Below, one piece after another: positions 11,110 through 22,540 of a stretch of 64,000 bases of DNA. Below the pieces are notes generated by a model. That model was not told the DNA's origin. It made no database searches and worked only from the letters and a program-made list of their open reading frames with translations. Position 1 is the stretch's first letter. The number at the start of each line of letters is the position of its first letter. Source of the DNA: Lophium mytilinum. Lineage: Eukaryota > Ascomycota > Dothideomycetes > Mytilinidiales > Mytilinidiaceae. Position numbers and translations under genes: made by a program. The stretch lies in the NCBI GenBank assembly GCA_010093605.1, contig MU004195.1, positions 1,670,400 to 1,734,399 on the forward strand. The letters are read 5' to 3'.

Positions 11110-11727
11110 ATGGGCGAACGGAAGTACCAAAACCTGATCTCGCCAACCCGCTCTACCGCCCCTTCAACAACCTCAAGCCTCTCAAACCTCCTCCAACAAA
11201 CATCCCTCTCAGGAATTCAATCAGCCTCCGGCGTACGAAGCAACATGTCACCAACCGCCACCCTCCTCCACGGCAACACTACCCCCCTCCGCGCCCTCCA
11301 CCCTTCCTCCTTCCTTGTCCTATTTACCCCCGTCGTCCCGCCCCCTTCGCCCTCGGCGTCGCCAAACACCGACCCATTCGAGCCCCTCGGCCGCGCCCTA
11401 GCCCAGCACCACGCCCGCATCCGCCATGTGCCCTATGTACCTAGCGTCGGCATGACAGACACGCACCTTGCCTTTCTGCGCCACGCGGGCGCCGTCGTGG
11501 TGGTGGTAGTGTGTGAGAAAGGGAGCGAGGGCAGGCAGTGGGAATTTGCGCGGAGTGTGATGACGCATAAGGGGGCGTGTGAGGAGCTGGGGGATGTGCC
11601 GGTTTGTTTGGTCCTTGTAGGTGGAGAGGGACGGGGAGGGGATTTGGGGGGGTTTGGGAGTGTGATTTGGAGTAGGGGTTATGGGGAGGGGGCGTTGAGG
11701 GAGGTTGCGGGAGTGATGGTTGGATAG
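11110..11727 (+). CDS. conserved-looking hypothetical protein
   Basis: This is a single open frame of 205 residues. The N-terminal 60 residues are Ser/Thr-rich and probably disordered. A more ordered part follows. It starts with a hydrophobic strand (SSFLVLFTPVV), then DPFEPLGRALAQHHARIRHV, a motif PYVPSVGMTDTHLAFL, and a strongly hydrophobic run AGAVVVVVVCE. This alternation suggests an alpha/beta fold. The last 40 residues are very glycine-rich (GGEGRGGDLGGFGSV). I do not recognise a family. The upstream C/T-rich leader and the hydrophobic periodicity argue that it is real. ATG 11110 is the first in the frame. Confidence 0.55.
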   Translation: MGERKYQNLISPTRSTAPSTTSSLSNLLQQTSLSGIQSASGVRSNMSPTATLLHGNTTPLRALHPSSFLVLFTPVVPPPSPSASPNTDPFEPLGRALAQHHARIRHVPYVPSVGMTDTHLAFLRHAGAVVVVVVCEKGSEGRQWEFARSVMTHKGACEELGDVPVCLVLVGGEGRGGDLGGFGSVIWSRGYGEGALREVAGVMVG

Positions 11728-12388
11728 GTGGATAGGGGGAGGGGATTCTGTGGTGAGGGCGTGGGGAATGTTTGTTTAGGTGGAATAGTGCTTTTGTGGG
11801 AGATTAGGGGTGGGTATGTATTCAAGTGTGGTCTGGTACAAAGCATTGGCGGGCATGGATTATATACACAGGCTGGAGTCTATATTGTGCAGGGGACACC
11901 ATCTCGATTCTTTTTCACGTAGCGTGCGGTTTCATTTCTTCTCTCAAGGCTGGTTCAATAATAAGTCGAAGTGGGATGGGCACATAGAATTGGTACATAT
12001 AGCCGTTGGAATCGTAGTCTTGAAGGACTTTCGGTGAGTCAATCTATTGATGCGGCATCAATGTGTCATATATCCCCTAGGTATCACCGTGACGACTTTG
12101 ATATCGAGTTAACCCTTTCCAAGACACAATCTTTGCCACTCTATCATGGTTCAGTATTACATTAGGTATTGATGCATCTTCATAACCCTCCAGCCTTACT
12201 CTTACAGTCTCGAGCTCAACGCCGTCCATACGCCAGTATCCCAATCATGCCCCAACACACTCTCCCACATCACGCTCATGCCGCCATCTTTCTCGCACTC
12301 TAACCATGCATGGTCCCCATCACGCGTATCCCTTGCCTTCTCCCCTGCTCTCATATGCTGTCATACACCTAACACCTCTCCCTATCGG
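11728..12388. other. intergenic region, convergent gene ends
   Basis: This 661-bp gap separates the ends of a plus-strand and a minus-strand gene. Small open frames are present, but none has recognisable content. Confidence 0.4.
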
Positions 12389-12926
12389 CTAAATCCTGGG
12401 CTCATCCAAAAACCCCCGGCCCCGTCCACTCAACGGGCTCGCAAAACCGGGCGTTTCTTTCGCGCCTGTCGCGCTGCTGTCGTCGCCGCCCCAGTAGTAG
12501 AAAGCGCGCCGCGCGAGCAGCGAGAGGTGTTCGGGTAGGTAGAGCGAGGCGGCGATGATGATCATGGAGAGGAAGAGGAAGAGGAAGGAGTCTAATAGAC
12601 ATTAGTAATGTTCGTTCCATTGTATCTAGACACCCGCCCGCCTGGTTCGGGTCTGGAAAGGGTCGAAGGGTAGGGGAGCTTTTGAAGAAGGGGGGTTTGA
12701 GGTATGAGGGATTCGCAGGCTTGAGAGGGGTTGGCGTACTGAAGATGAATTTCTCCGTCGGCGTGAGCATGTACAGCGAGAACGTGACCTCGTATTGGTA
12801 GCGCTTGCGCTGCAGCCAGCGGAGGAAAGAGGACGGGTACAGCATTGCGGTCAGGAGGAGGGTGGTGGCCGCGGCGAGGAGGATGAGGGTTGCGGTGGAG
12901 GTGGTGTCGAGCATGGCCGCGGGCAA
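12389..12926 (-). CDS. small subunit of serine palmitoyltransferase (ssSPT-like)
   Basis: Exons 12926-12740 and 12591-12389 are joined over a 148-bp intron (GTACGC donor, TAG acceptor) and give 129 residues. The N-terminus holds one hydrophobic helix (TLILLAAATTLLLTAML). It is followed by the family hallmark FLRWLQRKRYQYEVTFSLYM and LTPTEKFIF, and after the splice a second hydrophobic stretch (FLFLFLSMIIIAASLYL). The splice restores the Asn of the family motif EKFIFNS. Small SPT subunits activate the Lcb1/Lcb2 heterodimer in the endoplasmic reticulum membrane, the first committed step of sphingolipid synthesis. Either Met1 or Met5 could start the protein. The gene is divergent from the release-factor gene, 288 bp away. 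Confidence is high because the motif survives across the exon junction. Confidence 0.87.
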
Positions 12927-13214
12927 TTGCGTATCGCGCGAGTTGCGGAGGCTATCGCTGGGTACAATAGAGGGAGCTGGGAAGAGGGTTGCTTTGGTGG
13001 TTGGTCGTTAGGAAGGCTCGGGAGATTTTATGACGGGATGGGAGAGATGAGCGCGCGGAAAAGGGTCCATGCGCCGCGCGATGCCGAGAGGTCCGCCATT
13101 GAGTTTATAGGCGACGCGATATTTACGGAGCTAGCACAGCTGTAGCTACAGTCTTCAATCATGAATATAATAATATAGCCCTCGTTAGCAGGTCGTTGAA
13201 CCTCATCAATCGCA
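12927..13214. promoter_or_regulatory. shared divergent promoter region
   Basis: This 288-bp stretch lies between the start codons of the ssSPT gene (minus) and the mitochondrial release-factor gene (plus), so it must hold both 5' leaders and core promoters. An AT-rich patch near 13160-13180 (ATGAATATAATAATATAG) lies 35-55 bp before the plus-strand ATG. That is rather close for a TATA element. Confidence 0.5.
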
Positions 13215-13775
13215 ATGACATCCTCAAAGCTCCTACGCCCACTCCTCCGCCCTCAAACCCTCCGCCTTTCCAAATGCCTCCTCCGACCCTTTAGCACTAC
13301 CCTCCCTCTGCCTTCCAAACCTCTCCCGCCCCGCCTCTTAATTCCCGAGAATGACATGATCGAGAACTTCCTCAAAGGCAGCGGGCCGGGTGGGCAGAAG
13401 ATCAACAAGACCTCCTCCGCCGTGCAGCTTAAGCACATCCCAACGGGCATAGTCATCAAATGTCAGGACACGCGGTCGAGAAGTCAGAATCGGAAGGTGG
13501 CGCGCAGGCTACTGGCAGAGCGGGTAGAGGAATTGGAGTTGGGGGAGGGAGCGCGGACGGCAGTCAAGGCGAGAGAGAAGAGTAAAAAGAAGGCAAGTGG
13601 GGACAAGAAGAGGAGGAGGAAGTACAGAGCGCTGGCCGAGGGAGAGAAGGATGATGGGGACGATCTTGAGGGCGAGGTAGTGGGTGTTGAAGGGAAGGAG
13701 AGTGTCGTAGAACAGAGCGATGGTGGGAAGAGTGCCGTCAGCAAGGCGCATGAGGAGATTCCAGAGAAGGATTGA
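13215..13775 (+). CDS. mitochondrial GGQ-type release factor homologue (mtRF-R / Rso55-like)
   Basis: This is a single exon of 186 residues. The first 40 residues are rich in Arg, Leu, Ser and Pro with no acidic residue, as in a mitochondrial presequence. The catalytic loop [16 protein letters not shown] follows (GGQ at 59-61). It is the conserved loop that triggers peptidyl-tRNA hydrolysis on the ribosome. Next come [20 protein letters not shown] and the basic helix [19 protein letters not shown] Lys/Arg-rich segment ([15 protein letters not shown]) precedes an acidic tail that looks disordered. No codon-recognition domain is present, so it belongs to the short rescue-type class (C12orf65/mtRF-R, yeast Rso55) rather than the class reading stop codons. 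The probable role is rescue of stalled mitochondrial ribosomes. Confidence 0.9.
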   Translation: MTSSKLLRPLLRPQTLRLSKCLLRPFSTTLPLPSKPLPPRLLIPENDMIENFLKGSGPGGQKINKTSSAVQLKHIPTGIVIKCQDTRSRSQNRKVARRLLAERVEELELGEGARTAVKAREKSKKKASGDKKRRRKYRALAEGEKDDGDDLEGEVVGVEGKESVVEQSDGGKSAVSKAHEEIPEKD

Positions 13776-15271
13776 AGTGTCTATGGGGCATTGGAGGTAC
13801 ACTACAATAAGGTACTGGAGATGGCCTCTGTCATACAATGGCAACCAACGCTGTCTAATCGACAAGAGGCGGGTTCGGGATCGATTGACGAAGGAATATC
13901 GAACGGCTCCACACGTAACATGCCGCAAGCACGACGGAGCAGGCTATCATATACGCTTGCGTATGAGGACCTGCATCTGTCTAAAAGTATAGATGTATTG
14001 ATAGTTAAAGATGTTCATATGGAGGTGCACTGTTTCATAGCTATCGTGAGCGCACCTCGAGGCACCAGCTTAGTGGCATCGCCCCGTCTTAGCATGCTGT
14101 GGTAGAGTTATATAATTAAGATATTACATAGAACTCACAAGCAAGCTGGCATATCAGATGTAGATAAATCAGAGCACTCGAGATGGCCTCGTGGCCTCAC
14201 CTACGAAGGCTTTCGACAACTCTGCAGGTGCAAATTGTGATGCGCATGACACACGATGGATTGTAGCTACTCTATGATGCTACGTACTCAGATCATAGAC
14301 AATGACTTAGTACATGGATAGACGAGGAGATCTTCTGGGAAGGAAAGACCGTTTGGACAGCAGGATCCCGCAGAGCCGATTACCAGCTTCTACACGCGTT
14401 GAGGCCCATCACCACCGGCCACGACACAGCCATGCAGACACCTGTCTTCACGACAAGACCACAGTGGTCTCAAAGATCACGATATCGAACGCTCTTCTTC
14501 AACATCCTGCGCAAGGCAGGTGTGTCAATGAAAAGATTGCGCCATTTGGCAAGCGGACCAGCAAAAATTACGCCAGTGAAGCCCCCGAAGGAGATTCATG
14601 GAAAACCATCACCACGCTGTGCAATGCAGGATAGTCTACCAGATCAACCGGATTCATGAGCTCGGTGATCCCAACAAGGTCTGTGAAGATTGTTAGTTGA
14701 GTTGTGGTGGTGCAAACCAAGAAGTGGTGGAAGAGGGAACTTACAAGTATGAAATTTCGACGAAGGAGCCCGAGGGGGACGGCGGTTATATAGCAGATTT
14801 TGCAGCATCGGCGCTAGGTACGAATGGAGAGTGAGAGGTGGGGCGCACGTGCTGATAAGATTAGACATCTCGGCCGCCTCTCTCCCGTGCTTCTATTTAT
14901 GCCTCGCATCACTCTCCAACCTTGAAACCTGTTTGTCTCCTGAAATGACCCTCCACCAGCCATGGAAGATCGACGACGCCCATTTCAAGAGGTTTCCGTA
15001 AGGTCCATCGTGGGGCACAAGGGCGCCGAGAGATTTGAACATGACGACAAACCGAAGAGGGTATGCGATTGGCGTGTCAACCTGGTAGGCCTTCGTTGTT
15101 CCGTTTTACTGTGTTACGTCTTAGGTATAGGCACACTTTCTGCCACCGCGTGTAGGCTTTCATAGCTTTCTCAGAAATCTCGTTCAGATGAGAGTCCGCC
15201 TTTTGACCGGCTAGTCAACCAGCGGCGAAGATATGTATACGTATTAGAAGTGTGATCCGTCTGAAATTGGC
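13776..15271. other. intergenic region, nothing recognised
   Basis: This 1.5-kb stretch holds short open frames on both strands (for example 14314-14634 and 14399-14659, overlapping). None has a recognisable domain or good splice partners. It includes the promoter of the CRT10-like gene. It may also hold upstream exons of that gene that I could not identify. Confidence 0.35.
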
Positions 15272-16738
15272 ATGAGGCACCACAAACAGTACCGTGTGCG
15301 GATATCTACAAACACGCACTGCATAAATATCGTCACGCCCGTGTACTTCTTGCCCTTGAATGGGGCATTCGCTAACAGCTTCTTCATAGACCGCACTCTC
15401 GAAAAAGTGCAACCTGTTCTTCATTGCCTGTTCCGAAGAGATACATATCCATCGTCCAACGTTTCCCGAGCAGAGGCTGTCCAGTAAACCTATCTTGAAG
15501 CTTCGTCTGCCCGTGTCGAGGCCCGGCCTACAAGGCTATCTTGATCCCCACAATCCGCACTCTGTGAATCGTGTCCTTCTTGACTTTCTCGGCCACGAGG
15601 AAGCGCTTCTAGTTGCCTGTGACGATGGAGACGTCATCGGGTTCTTCGTCAAGGACATCCTTAAGCAGGAGCCTCACGCCGCCACCGCTCCAGACGACGT
15701 TTGTTCGGTCCGCCCTTTCTTCCACTTGAACGTTGGGAGGAGCGCTTGGGGCTTGGCTATTCATAGCGAAGCTCGGTTGATTGCTGTCAGTGCAAACACC
15801 CGCAAGGTTACCGTGTTCGCGTTGGCACTCAGCCTATCTGCGGAATCTTTAGCTTTGAATCCGTAAGAGTTTCCCCCCTTTTAGTGTACTCTTGCTTGCT
15901 ATTGTTCGGAATCCCTCCATATGTCATCAAGAATTTGAATTGATTCCAACCTCATCCTACTAGGCGATATGTGGACTCGCTGCACCACAATAGACAGCAG
16001 GAAAAGAGTGCACACACTTTTACTAACGAAATCCTAGGCCGCGAACCTATGAAATGAAGTTAGAATCGAAAGACATGGGCGACAACATTCCGTCAATTCA
16101 TTTCAACAACACCGGCTTAGATCGCAAGGGCCAATGGCTACTATGCGGCACCATTGCCGGGCATGTCATCGTCTGGGATACTCACCGAACACCATTCTAC
16201 GCCGAGACTCTTAGTGTCGGCTCTTGTTTTGGCGTCGTGCATGAAGTACAGCAACCTGACCAATGCACATGCATCGATCAACACGGATATCCACACGCTA
16301 TCTGGAATTCCGTGTTCCTAGATCCTCGATCTTTCAAGTACACTCGTCGAATTGAAGTAGCTCTTGGAACCCCTAAGAAGGAACAGTCTACCTCGTTTTG
16401 GGACATTTCGGCAAGCAAACTCGACATCCCTGGAGGGCAAAAGCTCCTTGGAAGCCCTGATGGTCGCCCCCCTTTATCCGCAATTGTGAGTATTGACAAC
16501 ACTGGCGCTATAGTCGTTATTGACGGTGAATGGAATCACGACGATGATTCCACTGGGGAAGAGGAAGGAGAGCCTATTGGTATAGACCGAGCAACTGACC
16601 AACCGAGGTGAGTCTTTCTGCTACAAATCGAGGAACGTTATCATGGGTCTGCAATGCGTTTCTGGCGCTACGTATGGGGCTTCAGGGAGTCTTCGAGAAT
16701 TCGAGCGAGACGAAAATTTAGTAATCCACATCCTGGCT

Positions 16739-16752
16739 GGGCCACCTCAGAC
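16739..16752. repeat. left target-site duplication
   Basis: GGGCCACCTCAGAC occurs here and again at 17179-17192 in the same orientation. Over 17 bp the two copies differ at one position. They bracket the insertion inside exon 4 of the CRT10-like gene. Confidence 0.75.
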
Positions 16753-17192
16753 AGAGATGCCCGGGGTTCAAATCGTTGACTCCTAGAAGCCTCATACAGT
16801 ACTAGAACATGAGTCTGGGCCCATGGATTAATCACTGCTTGGGTCGAACCCTGCTCACTCAACACCAATCCAAGAGGGGATTGGCTCCTGAGCAGTCAGC
16901 CAGTCAAGAGGCATCCTGATCTGCACTTCTTGAAAGTCGACATCGCCCTTGGATCTTCGAGATCTTGTGGGTGTTCCTCAAGCAGTGGTGAACAAGTGTG
17001 CCCAGACTCGTGGCCTGTCACTGTACCGGCCGACTTGCCGCCTTTCACGATTCGTTGAACAAGAGTGGCAGTTTACGAATGGGTGATACATCACCACTCT
17101 TCGGTTATGCATAATTTCCTGGCACTGTTCGAGGCCCCGTGGCAGGTTAAGAGAACTCAGGAAGTCTGACAGTTCTCCGGGCCACCTCAGAC
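16753..17192. mobile_element. 440-bp non-autonomous insertion in CRT10-like gene
   Basis: The segment plus one copy of the 14-bp direct repeat accounts for exactly the 440 bases that break the CRT10-like frame. It has no open frame of its own. It contains a tRNA B-box-like decamer (GGTTCAAATC, 16765-16774) near its left end. It also holds hairpins such as AAGAGTGG...CCACTCTT near 17050-17100 and GAGAACT...AGTTCTC near the right end. No clear terminal inverted repeats are visible. A related copy of its middle part lies at about 24030-24240. The long target duplication favours a retroposed SINE-like element over a terminal-inverted-repeat transposon. An A box in the right place was not found, so the class stays open. 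Confidence 0.65.
17179..17192. repeat. right target-site duplication
   Basis: This is the second copy of GGGCCACCTCAGAC (first copy 16739-16752). It is followed directly by the resumed CRT10 exon and its GTATAA donor. Confidence 0.75.
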
Positions 17193-17850
17193 GGATTCGT
17201 ATAAACTGCCACTTGTGTTCAACGAAGCCTACCTCCTAGGGTCCACCCGCCAATTATCAGTACATACCTTACTAACGCATACTAGTCCGCCTTTCTACTT
17301 GGGACAAGAATTCTCGGACGGCGACCGTACACCTTCATCCGATTCCCACTGCCCCGTCCTCATCGTTGCGAAAAGGGACCTATTCCTAGTGCAACCACTC
17401 ACCTCCGAGGGCTGGTGTCGGCGCCTGCCCGTCATCGCATTCCACGACCCTCTTGCCCAAAACCAGACTCAATTTCCCAAGTCACGAGACCGAATATGCT
17501 TCATTGAGCAGATCCCCGAGCTCGGCGTGGTCATCGTTGCGTCCAGCATCGGCCGCGCTGCCGTCATCACTTTGACTCAAAGCGACGAACTCGACGAGGA
17601 GGATCTCCCAAAACCCGTGTACGGCTTTCGATTGGACCATCTTCTCCCGTTTCCAGAACAAGAGAAGGATGGCTGGCGGCGTGGGTGGATGCTCGGTATT
17701 GCCGCCAGTCCTTTGCAGGGGATGCTGGACGCGGAGGGGGTCCGTCGTTGGCGGCTTATGCTCTATTACGCGGATCATACGGTGTTGGCGTATGAGATAG
17801 GCAAGATTAGGGAGCCGCAAAACCAGGGCGTTGAGGCACTGGTGATTTAG

Positions 17851-19599
17851 TTCTCGGGACGAGGGATTGGCGTTTCATGGGGCGGTTCTCACGACGAAGA
17901 AGTAAGAAGGTCTTTCGGTCTTTGTTTCTGCATGAATACCCATGGGTGCTTCCGGCTTTCCTTTCACACATTCATGACCCATGGAGCTCTTTTCCCCATT
18001 GTGGTTTAAATACGTCCCATGATGGTAGACTATGTAAACGTCTTTATCGCTTTCTATGGTGCTCCGACTACCTATAGTGCTAGGCCACAAGTCTAGAACA
18101 CGGACGTATCTCTCACTCACAAGACACCACTGTGAGGGTATTTGAGTATTCCAGTAGCCCATCTAGTCATTAGCCAGCGAGGCAAAGCGCAGTCTACATT
18201 TCATTGCTTGGAACCTGACATCGCACCTAGGTGTTTAAAACCTATGGGGTAGCTCTAGGCAGAGGGCAGGGTACATGGACCATTATCACCGTGAAAAGAA
18301 GATATCGCCGGAACGACTCGGTAGCTTGGGTGTGTTGAAACTAACTCCCAAAGACCGTTTCCTCTGGCCTGGAGACGTCAGTCTGAATCCAGAACCTGCG
18401 CGAATAGACCTGCGGGCTGCTTATCGGAGATGCTATGCAGAATCTTCGAGAAAATAGATTGGTAAAGGGGTTGTTGATTGCAGGCCGTAGCGTCTGATAT
18501 TAGGTAGAAGGCTAGCAAATATACAGGAATGGACCCAAGTTTAGACCAAGGAGCCAGACCTCTGTTGGGTATGTTAATCACCTACAGCAATCAATGCGGT
18601 GGCAAAATCCAATCAGACCGTCCCCATCATCTCGTAGAAGCGCGTTCTGCTTCTAAAGTCGGATCCCTTAGTCACAGCAGAGTTCCGTTCTCTCTAGCCT
18701 GCGGTACGCCTGAAGTTTCAAAGACTACTCCTTTTGCACCCTTTTGGGGTCTGGGAACGTGACCAACGCAATTCCATGTTATTATTCGGTAACTCTCACT
18801 TTTAGTTGAATTGAGGACTTCTCATGTGATCCACACATGCTCTCACTCTCGGCGGTTCGCAACCTCCTATAAATGAGGCTCCACAGGAACGGTTGCTTCC
18901 TTCTATGGCAAGTTTATGTTCTGGATTAGAGAAGCAGAATCATAGGTGTGGCATTCTTTTTACGGGTACTGTGGAATTTCTTCAAAGACTGAGCCCATCA
19001 CCCATCCATGAGAGGAAGCTGAAGTCATGGAGGTATGAAACAGCTACACGATTCGTCCTGGATGTGTATGGAAACCCAAGATGATAATTTCAGTCACTTG
19101 TCTCTTCAAAAACCGGGCATTGCCGTGCGAACGAGGTAGCAACATTCATACCCCAAAAGAAAAGTGTTTTCTCCACCGGTTTAGGTAGATGTTGAATAGC
19201 ATCAGTAGTATATTAAAATGATCACCGGAAGGTCGTGCACCCCGTGCACTGCCACTTCAAGGCATCATGCATTTCGTAATCGTAGTTGATTCCTCACCTG
19301 GCCTCTCACAATCCAACCGGGCCATAATGGATCTTGTTCTGAAATTTTGAAACCTTAGCGAAATGGTCTTTGTACCGATTATGACTGGGGGGAGAGCCGC
19401 AGAGGCCTTCGGAACCTGAGTCACATGGCTACGCACGTATGGTCCGCTGCATCAGCCCGTCACTCACTAGTTCTGAGAATGTTGTCCGTTGGAACTGTAA
19501 TGATTCAACGATACCACCGAATAACTTTTGATATTTCCTTTCCTTCAATATTCCCATTGGCCTCCCTAGCATCCTACAGTTCCTCATCCCCCTTTCCAC
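17851..19599. other. intergenic region, nothing recognised
   Basis: This 1.75-kb stretch lies between the convergent 3' ends of the CRT10-like gene and ATIC. Only short open frames are present, without domains. No repeat or tRNA was seen. Confidence 0.4.
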
Positions 19600-21839
19600 C
19601 TAGTGATGGAACAACCGGATATGCTGCTCCACAAACGTAACCCCCAACTTCTCCGCCGCCTCCATGACCACCCCATCGTTCTGGCTCCCAGTCGGCGCCG
19701 CCAGATACTTAACCCCACTCCGCGCCGCGCGATATACGTTATCCACGAACGGGAAGAACGCATCACTGCTCAGCGCTACCTCGCTCAGCTTCCCGAGGAA
19801 CTCCTTCCGCTCTTCAGCCGTGAACGCCTTCGGTGCCTGACCAGGCTCGAAGTTAGCTTCGAACTCGTCAAGCTCGGGGCCCGGGGCGGTCGGGATGGAG
19901 CCGGAGCAGAGGAGGTCGATGGCGTTGGATTTGGAGGGGCGTTTGGTGCCTTTCTTGAAGGTGAGGGCGAGGGTGCGTTCGTGGAAGCGGAGCCACCAGT
20001 TGTCGGCCTTGTCGCCGGCGAGGCGGGTGCAGTGGATGCGAGCTGTTCGTGAGGTCAGTGTTATATGAAGGGGATGGGGAGGAGAGACACTGACATTGTT
20101 GGCCGGCACCCAGGCCGATGACTTGACCATTTAGGGCGTAGCAGACGCTGTTGGACTAGAAAGCATGAGGTGCTGTCGAAATGATGTCGATGCATTAGCT
20201 TACCTGAGTGTACTTGAGCGCAATGGTAGCGACGGTCAAGTCTCGAAGTGCTGATTCGGGTAGCGGCGCGGAGTCTTTAGGGGTGATGATAGTATTGAAG
20301 GTGTTAGACGGCGAGATATGAGCGTCATTGCGCTGCTGTCGCAGGTTGATGCCGTAAACTGACCGCGTCTCGGTGGCTGGTGGGTCGTACTCGGGGTCCA
20401 TTTGGAGGACTAGGTACTTACCGCCCTTCTTCTTCTTGAGTATTTCGAGGGCTTCCGCAGAGTAGCCAGGTGCGATGACCCCGTCAGAGACTTCGCGGCT
20501 GATGATCTTTGCTGTTGGAAGCTACGTTGTTTGAGTAAAGAAGACCAACATGAGGAAGTAGGACGGCATACATCAACTTCTGACGATAGCGCTATCATGT
20601 CACCGAAGCTTGACATGCGATCAGCTCCACGGGCGCGAGCATAAGCTTGAGCCAGACCAGACTTCTCGATACCTTCGATATCATCCACCATATATACCTT
20701 TCTCTCGACGTCATTGAGAGGGACACCAATAGCTGCTCCTGCTGGCGAGACGTGCTAGTGATGAGTTAGCATGAAGTATCCATTAAGTGAAGGAGCCAAT
20801 ACCTTGAAGCTCGTAGCAGCAGGGTAGTTCAGAGCCTGGCTGAGCTCCTTCACCAAAGGCCAGGCATTGAGAGCATCAAGTAGGTTGATATACCCCGGAG
20901 ATCCACATAGAACCTTGAACGGCAGTGCCGAATCCTTCATGAAGACAGCAGCCGGCTTCTGATGTGGGTTCGCGCCATATCGCAATGCCAGCTGCTGTTG
21001 TCCATCTCCAGCATACTTCTTCCGGAAGAAGTCCGAGATTGCGGTATCGTAGTCCGCGGTCTGCTCAAACGCCTTGAGAGCGTAAAGCTGCCTGCTCTTC
21101 TCCGACACGTCGCCCTCTTTCTCTAGCTCGGTGAGGAAATCGTGGTAGTCTTTGGGGTCGCTGATGATGGTGACGCGGGAGTGGTTCTTTGCGGCGGCTC
21201 GGAGCAATGTGACGCCACCTATACAATGAATGGTCAGTTTAGAGTTGGAAAGGGGTCCGGGGAGAGACTACCGATGTCGATTTCCTGTATGTTATTAGAT
21301 GGTTGACTCAAGTATCAAGTAGATTGATGCGCACCTCCACAGCCTCGGGTATCGTAACATTGATCTTCGCTACGGTTTCGGAGAATGGGTATAGATTGCA
21401 GACAACGAAGTCGATCTGAGAGTCCAGTGCGGTTAGCCCACTTCATCCAACATGCGATTGATATTCGTTCGAGATGAATTGCTCGGCCCGTATTGCTGAC
21501 CTTGTCAATGCTGTTCTCCGCCAAATCCTTCGAATCTGAGTCGAGGTTCCTCGCCAATATGCCTCCATGGACAGCCGGGTGTAGTGTCTTCACTCGTCCT
21601 CCCAACATCTCTGGGGCCTTCGTAATGCTCGACACGTCTTCGACAGGGAAATTGGCTTCGCGGATCATTTTGGCGGTACCGCCGGACGCCAGCATCTTGA
21701 CGCCACGGTCCTGGAGGCCCTTAGCCAAGTCAAGGAGACCGGTTTTGTCATAGACGGAGAGGATGGCTATGTGGAGTTAGCAAGGAGCGCATTGGAGGGA
21801 ACATGATTTAGTACCAGTTTTCTGCCCGCTGGAAGGCAT
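19600..21839 (-). CDS. ade16: bifunctional purine biosynthesis protein ATIC (AICAR transformylase / IMP cyclohydrolase)
   Basis: Nine exons are 21839-21815, 21766-21501, 21415-21335, 21284-21272 (13 bp), 21218-20803, 20754-20572, 20521-20204, 20155-20095 and 20042-19600. They sum to 1806 nt, giving 601 residues, close to the family norm. The N-terminal MGS-fold cyclohydrolase domain includes [36 protein letters not shown] and [10 protein letters not shown]. The transformylase part has [15 protein letters not shown], the catalytic Lys-His in [25 protein letters not shown] and the C-terminal [19 protein letters not shown]. The enzyme performs the last two steps of de novo IMP synthesis in the cytosol. 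The 13-bp exon encodes EIDIG, completing the conserved EIDIGG loop. The donor at 21500 (GTCAGC) is non-consensus but the phase demands it. The gene appears intact. Confidence 0.95.
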
Positions 21840-22540
21840 TGTGAGGGTTCTGAGAGCGGTATTGCTCTGGGAAGGCCGGATACTTGTCAAAATTGGCAAA
21901 AGAAGGGATGAGAGGAGGTTAGTTGCGGAGAATGGCTGCTGTCATGAAATCGGCCAAAAGATTTTTGCCCCACTTGACGCTGGATCTGCCCCTCCTGTCC
22001 GAACTTCGCAGCCCTGCAAAGGTTGCGCGTCACTCGGGCGTTGAAACCATCAGCCAATTAGCTTGTCGCATGACTGCATGCTGGAGAATTCTCCGAAGAC
22101 TCTCATATACTACCTACTACATCAGATATCGAGTTCTACAGTCTTCAATGAGATGCTTCAAATAAATGTGGCGTGTTGCAACGATCCTCTACATTTCTAT
22201 CATCTCAGTATGGAGTGCACGGGCCGTGGATTGCCGAGAATCTTCAGACGACACCTCTTATGAACATTACACTAATCTCACTACATCCTCATCACTTCTC
22301 AGGGTAGGAAGAACTCCACACCAAGGTTTTTATTTTCTGTCTTGTGAGATGTTCAACGAGAACTTGTAGGAGTTGTAGAAGACTGAAGAACAGAGTCCCT
22401 AGTAATAGGAGACGTACCCTGTATTCTGACGCTCAGTCTCACCCGCCTTCGTTGTAGTTCTCGATCTTTAGGTCCGAACCCGCTACCCATCAAGTAATCG
22501 TCCAAATCAGAATGGCAACATTCCCGCCGTTTGTAAAGTC
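21840..22540. other. ATIC upstream region
   Basis: This 701-bp gap between ATIC and the 3' end of the F-box/ankyrin gene must include the ATIC promoter. No specific element was identified. Confidence 0.4.

Larger units (their letters stand above)
15272..17850 (+). pseudogene. CRT10 family homologue, split by a 440-bp insertion
   Basis: Inferred exons are 15272-15340, 15390-15862, 16038-16607, 16690-16752 plus 17193-17198 (interrupted), and 17286-17850. With the 440-bp insertion removed they sum to 1746 nt, an open 581-residue frame. Recognisable blocks are TALSKKCNLFFIACSEEIHI, then LLVACDDGDVIGFFVKDI, RPFFHLNVGRSAWGLAIHSE, DNIPSIHFNNTG and ICFIEQIPELGVVIVASSIG, and finally MLYYADHTVLAYEIGKI. 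These are typical of CRT10 proteins, WD-like factors tied to Rtt101 ubiquitin ligase and ribonucleotide reductase regulation in yeast. Intron 17199-17285 has a perfect TACTAAC branch. The insertion shifts the frame and adds stops, so the allele should be non-functional unless the insert is spliced out. The N-terminal exon is weak; homologues are usually longer there. Confidence 0.68.

Noticed and set aside
16765-16774. B-box-like GGTTCAAATC as evidence of a tRNA gene
   Set aside because: No cloverleaf can be drawn and no A box lies at the right distance; kept only as a weak hint about the inserted element.
20401-20422. Apparent GTAAGT donor in ATIC at 20421
   Set aside because: The frame reads straight through it and encodes the conserved [16 protein letters not shown] segment, so no intron is present.
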